Shown piece by piece: positions 5,653 through 6,304 of a stretch of 6,304 bases of DNA (its first letter is position 1; every line of letters starts with the position of its first letter). The notes under the pieces are model-generated. The model was not told where the DNA came from. It saw only the letters and a program-made list of their open reading frames with translations, and did not search any database. The stretch is from Spirosoma sp. (lineage in GTDB: Bacteria; Bacteroidota; Bacteroidia; Cytophagales; Spirosomataceae): contig JANXVQ010000530.1 of assembly GCA_025351545.1 (NCBI GenBank), forward strand, positions 1-6,304, in the 5' to 3' direction. A program made the translations under genes and the position numbers.

Positions 5653-6304
5653 ATGGGACGCGCATTTGAATACCGAAAAGCTCGCAAAATGAAACGGTGG
5701 GGGCAGATGGCTAAGACCTTCACCCGTATTGGAAAAGACATCGTGATGGCCGTTAAAAGTGGTGGTCCCGAACCCAATACCAACGGTCGGCTCCGAGCCA
5801 TTATCCAGAACGCTAAAGCGGCCAACATGCCGAAGGAAAACGTGGATCGGGCCATCAAAAAAGCTATATCGAAGGACCAGGAAGATTACAAAGAAATCGT
5901 ATACGAAGCCTATGCCCCACACGGCATCGCACTGGTTATTGAAACCGCAACCGATAACCACAACCGCACCGTTGCCAATGTTCGTAGCTACCTCAATAAA
6001 CTGGGCGGTAGTTTAGGGACGCAGGGAATGCTTGACTTTATGTTCGACCGTAAATCGGTTTTCCGAATTCCCGTCGAAGGTATAGATCAGGAAGAACTTG
6101 AATTTGAACTTATTGATGCTGGCGGAGACGACGTGGAACTGGACGATGAAACCAGCCAGTACGTAATCTACGGCGAGTTTACCGCTTTCGGGAGTATACA
6201 GAAGTTTCTGGAAGAAAAAGGCTACGAAATTAAACAGGCTGAATTCGAGCGCATTCCAAACGATTTCAAAGAATTAACGGACGACGAGGTTGCCGATGTT
6301 GAAA
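5653..6304 (+). CDS. yebC: YebC/PmpR/TACO1-family protein, 3' end cut by window edge
   Basis: The 217 codons in the window cover most of a protein of typically 235-250 residues. The start MGRAFEYRKARKMKRWGQMA is the family opening, with the conserved basic and Trp residues. KTFTRIGKDIVMAVKSGGP is followed by NTNGRLRAIIQNAKAANMPK and ENVDRAIKKA, the helical domain 1. YEAYAPHGIALVIETATDN followed by NRTVANVRSYLNKLGGSLG is the signature of the middle domain, ending in the usual GMLDFMFDRK. The acidic C-terminal part has ELIDAGGDDVE and FTAFGSIQKFLEEKGYEI. The family was long annotated as transcriptional regulators. Mitochondrial TACO1 and recent bacterial work support a ribosome-associated role in translation through difficult stretches such as polyproline. 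Which applies here is not visible. It is co-directional with lysA but functionally unrelated to it. ATG 5653 is the only start that gives the family N-terminus. Confidence 0.95.
   Translation, partial: MGRAFEYRKARKMKRWGQMAKTFTRIGKDIVMAVKSGGPEPNTNGRLRAIIQNAKAANMPKENVDRAIKKAISKDQEDYKEIVYEAYAPHGIALVIETATDNHNRTVANVRSYLNKLGGSLGTQGMLDFMFDRKSVFRIPVEGIDQEELEFELIDAGGDDVELDDETSQYVIYGEFTAFGSIQKFLEEKGYEIKQAEFERIPNDFKELTDDEVADVE

Overview
The window looks like chromosomal DNA of a Bacteroidetes bacterium, probably a Cytophagales member close to Spirosoma. This is inferred from the protein flavours: a YebC starting MGRAFEYRKARKMKRW, a diaminopimelate decarboxylase with GSGFKVAYKEGD and EPGKFLVSESG, and a signal peptide ending SFA-Q. 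A promoter of the Bacteroidetes type (TTTG, 20 nt, TAATTTTG) supports it. No plasmid, phage, transposon or CRISPR signature is visible.

The left part (1-3585) is read on the minus strand, so the transcription order is right to left: nagB (glucosamine-6-phosphate deaminase), an AzgA/PbuG-type purine permease, a 5'-methylthioadenosine/S-adenosylhomocysteine nucleosidase with a Sec signal peptide, and the 5' end of a family 1 glycoside-hydrolase-like gene that leaves the window at base 1. The permease and nucleosidase genes are 15 nt apart and are very likely co-transcribed. Together they suggest purine salvage in which the exported nucleosidase releases adenine outside the inner membrane and the permease imports it.

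The region 3619-4246 (minus) is a broken alkaline phosphatase D (phoD) gene. It keeps a signal peptide and the N-terminal domain, then has a nonsense codon where homologues have Trp, 34 more recognisable codons, a frameshift, and an apparent large deletion joining to what looks like the original C-terminus. A second, smaller remnant on the plus strand (2685-2849) resembles the N-terminal part of an M20-family amidohydrolase. The two remnants flank nagB.

The right part is read on the plus strand: lysA (diaminopimelate decarboxylase, last step of lysine synthesis) with a clear promoter and ribosome binding site, then a 95-nt spacer and a YebC/TACO1-family gene cut by the right edge. lysA and the dead phoD are divergent, with only 42 nt between their start codons.

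Most of the window is ordinary housekeeping and salvage. I do not see a convincing previously undescribed system. The points most worth checking are the exported nucleosidase paired with a purine permease and the two gene remnants.
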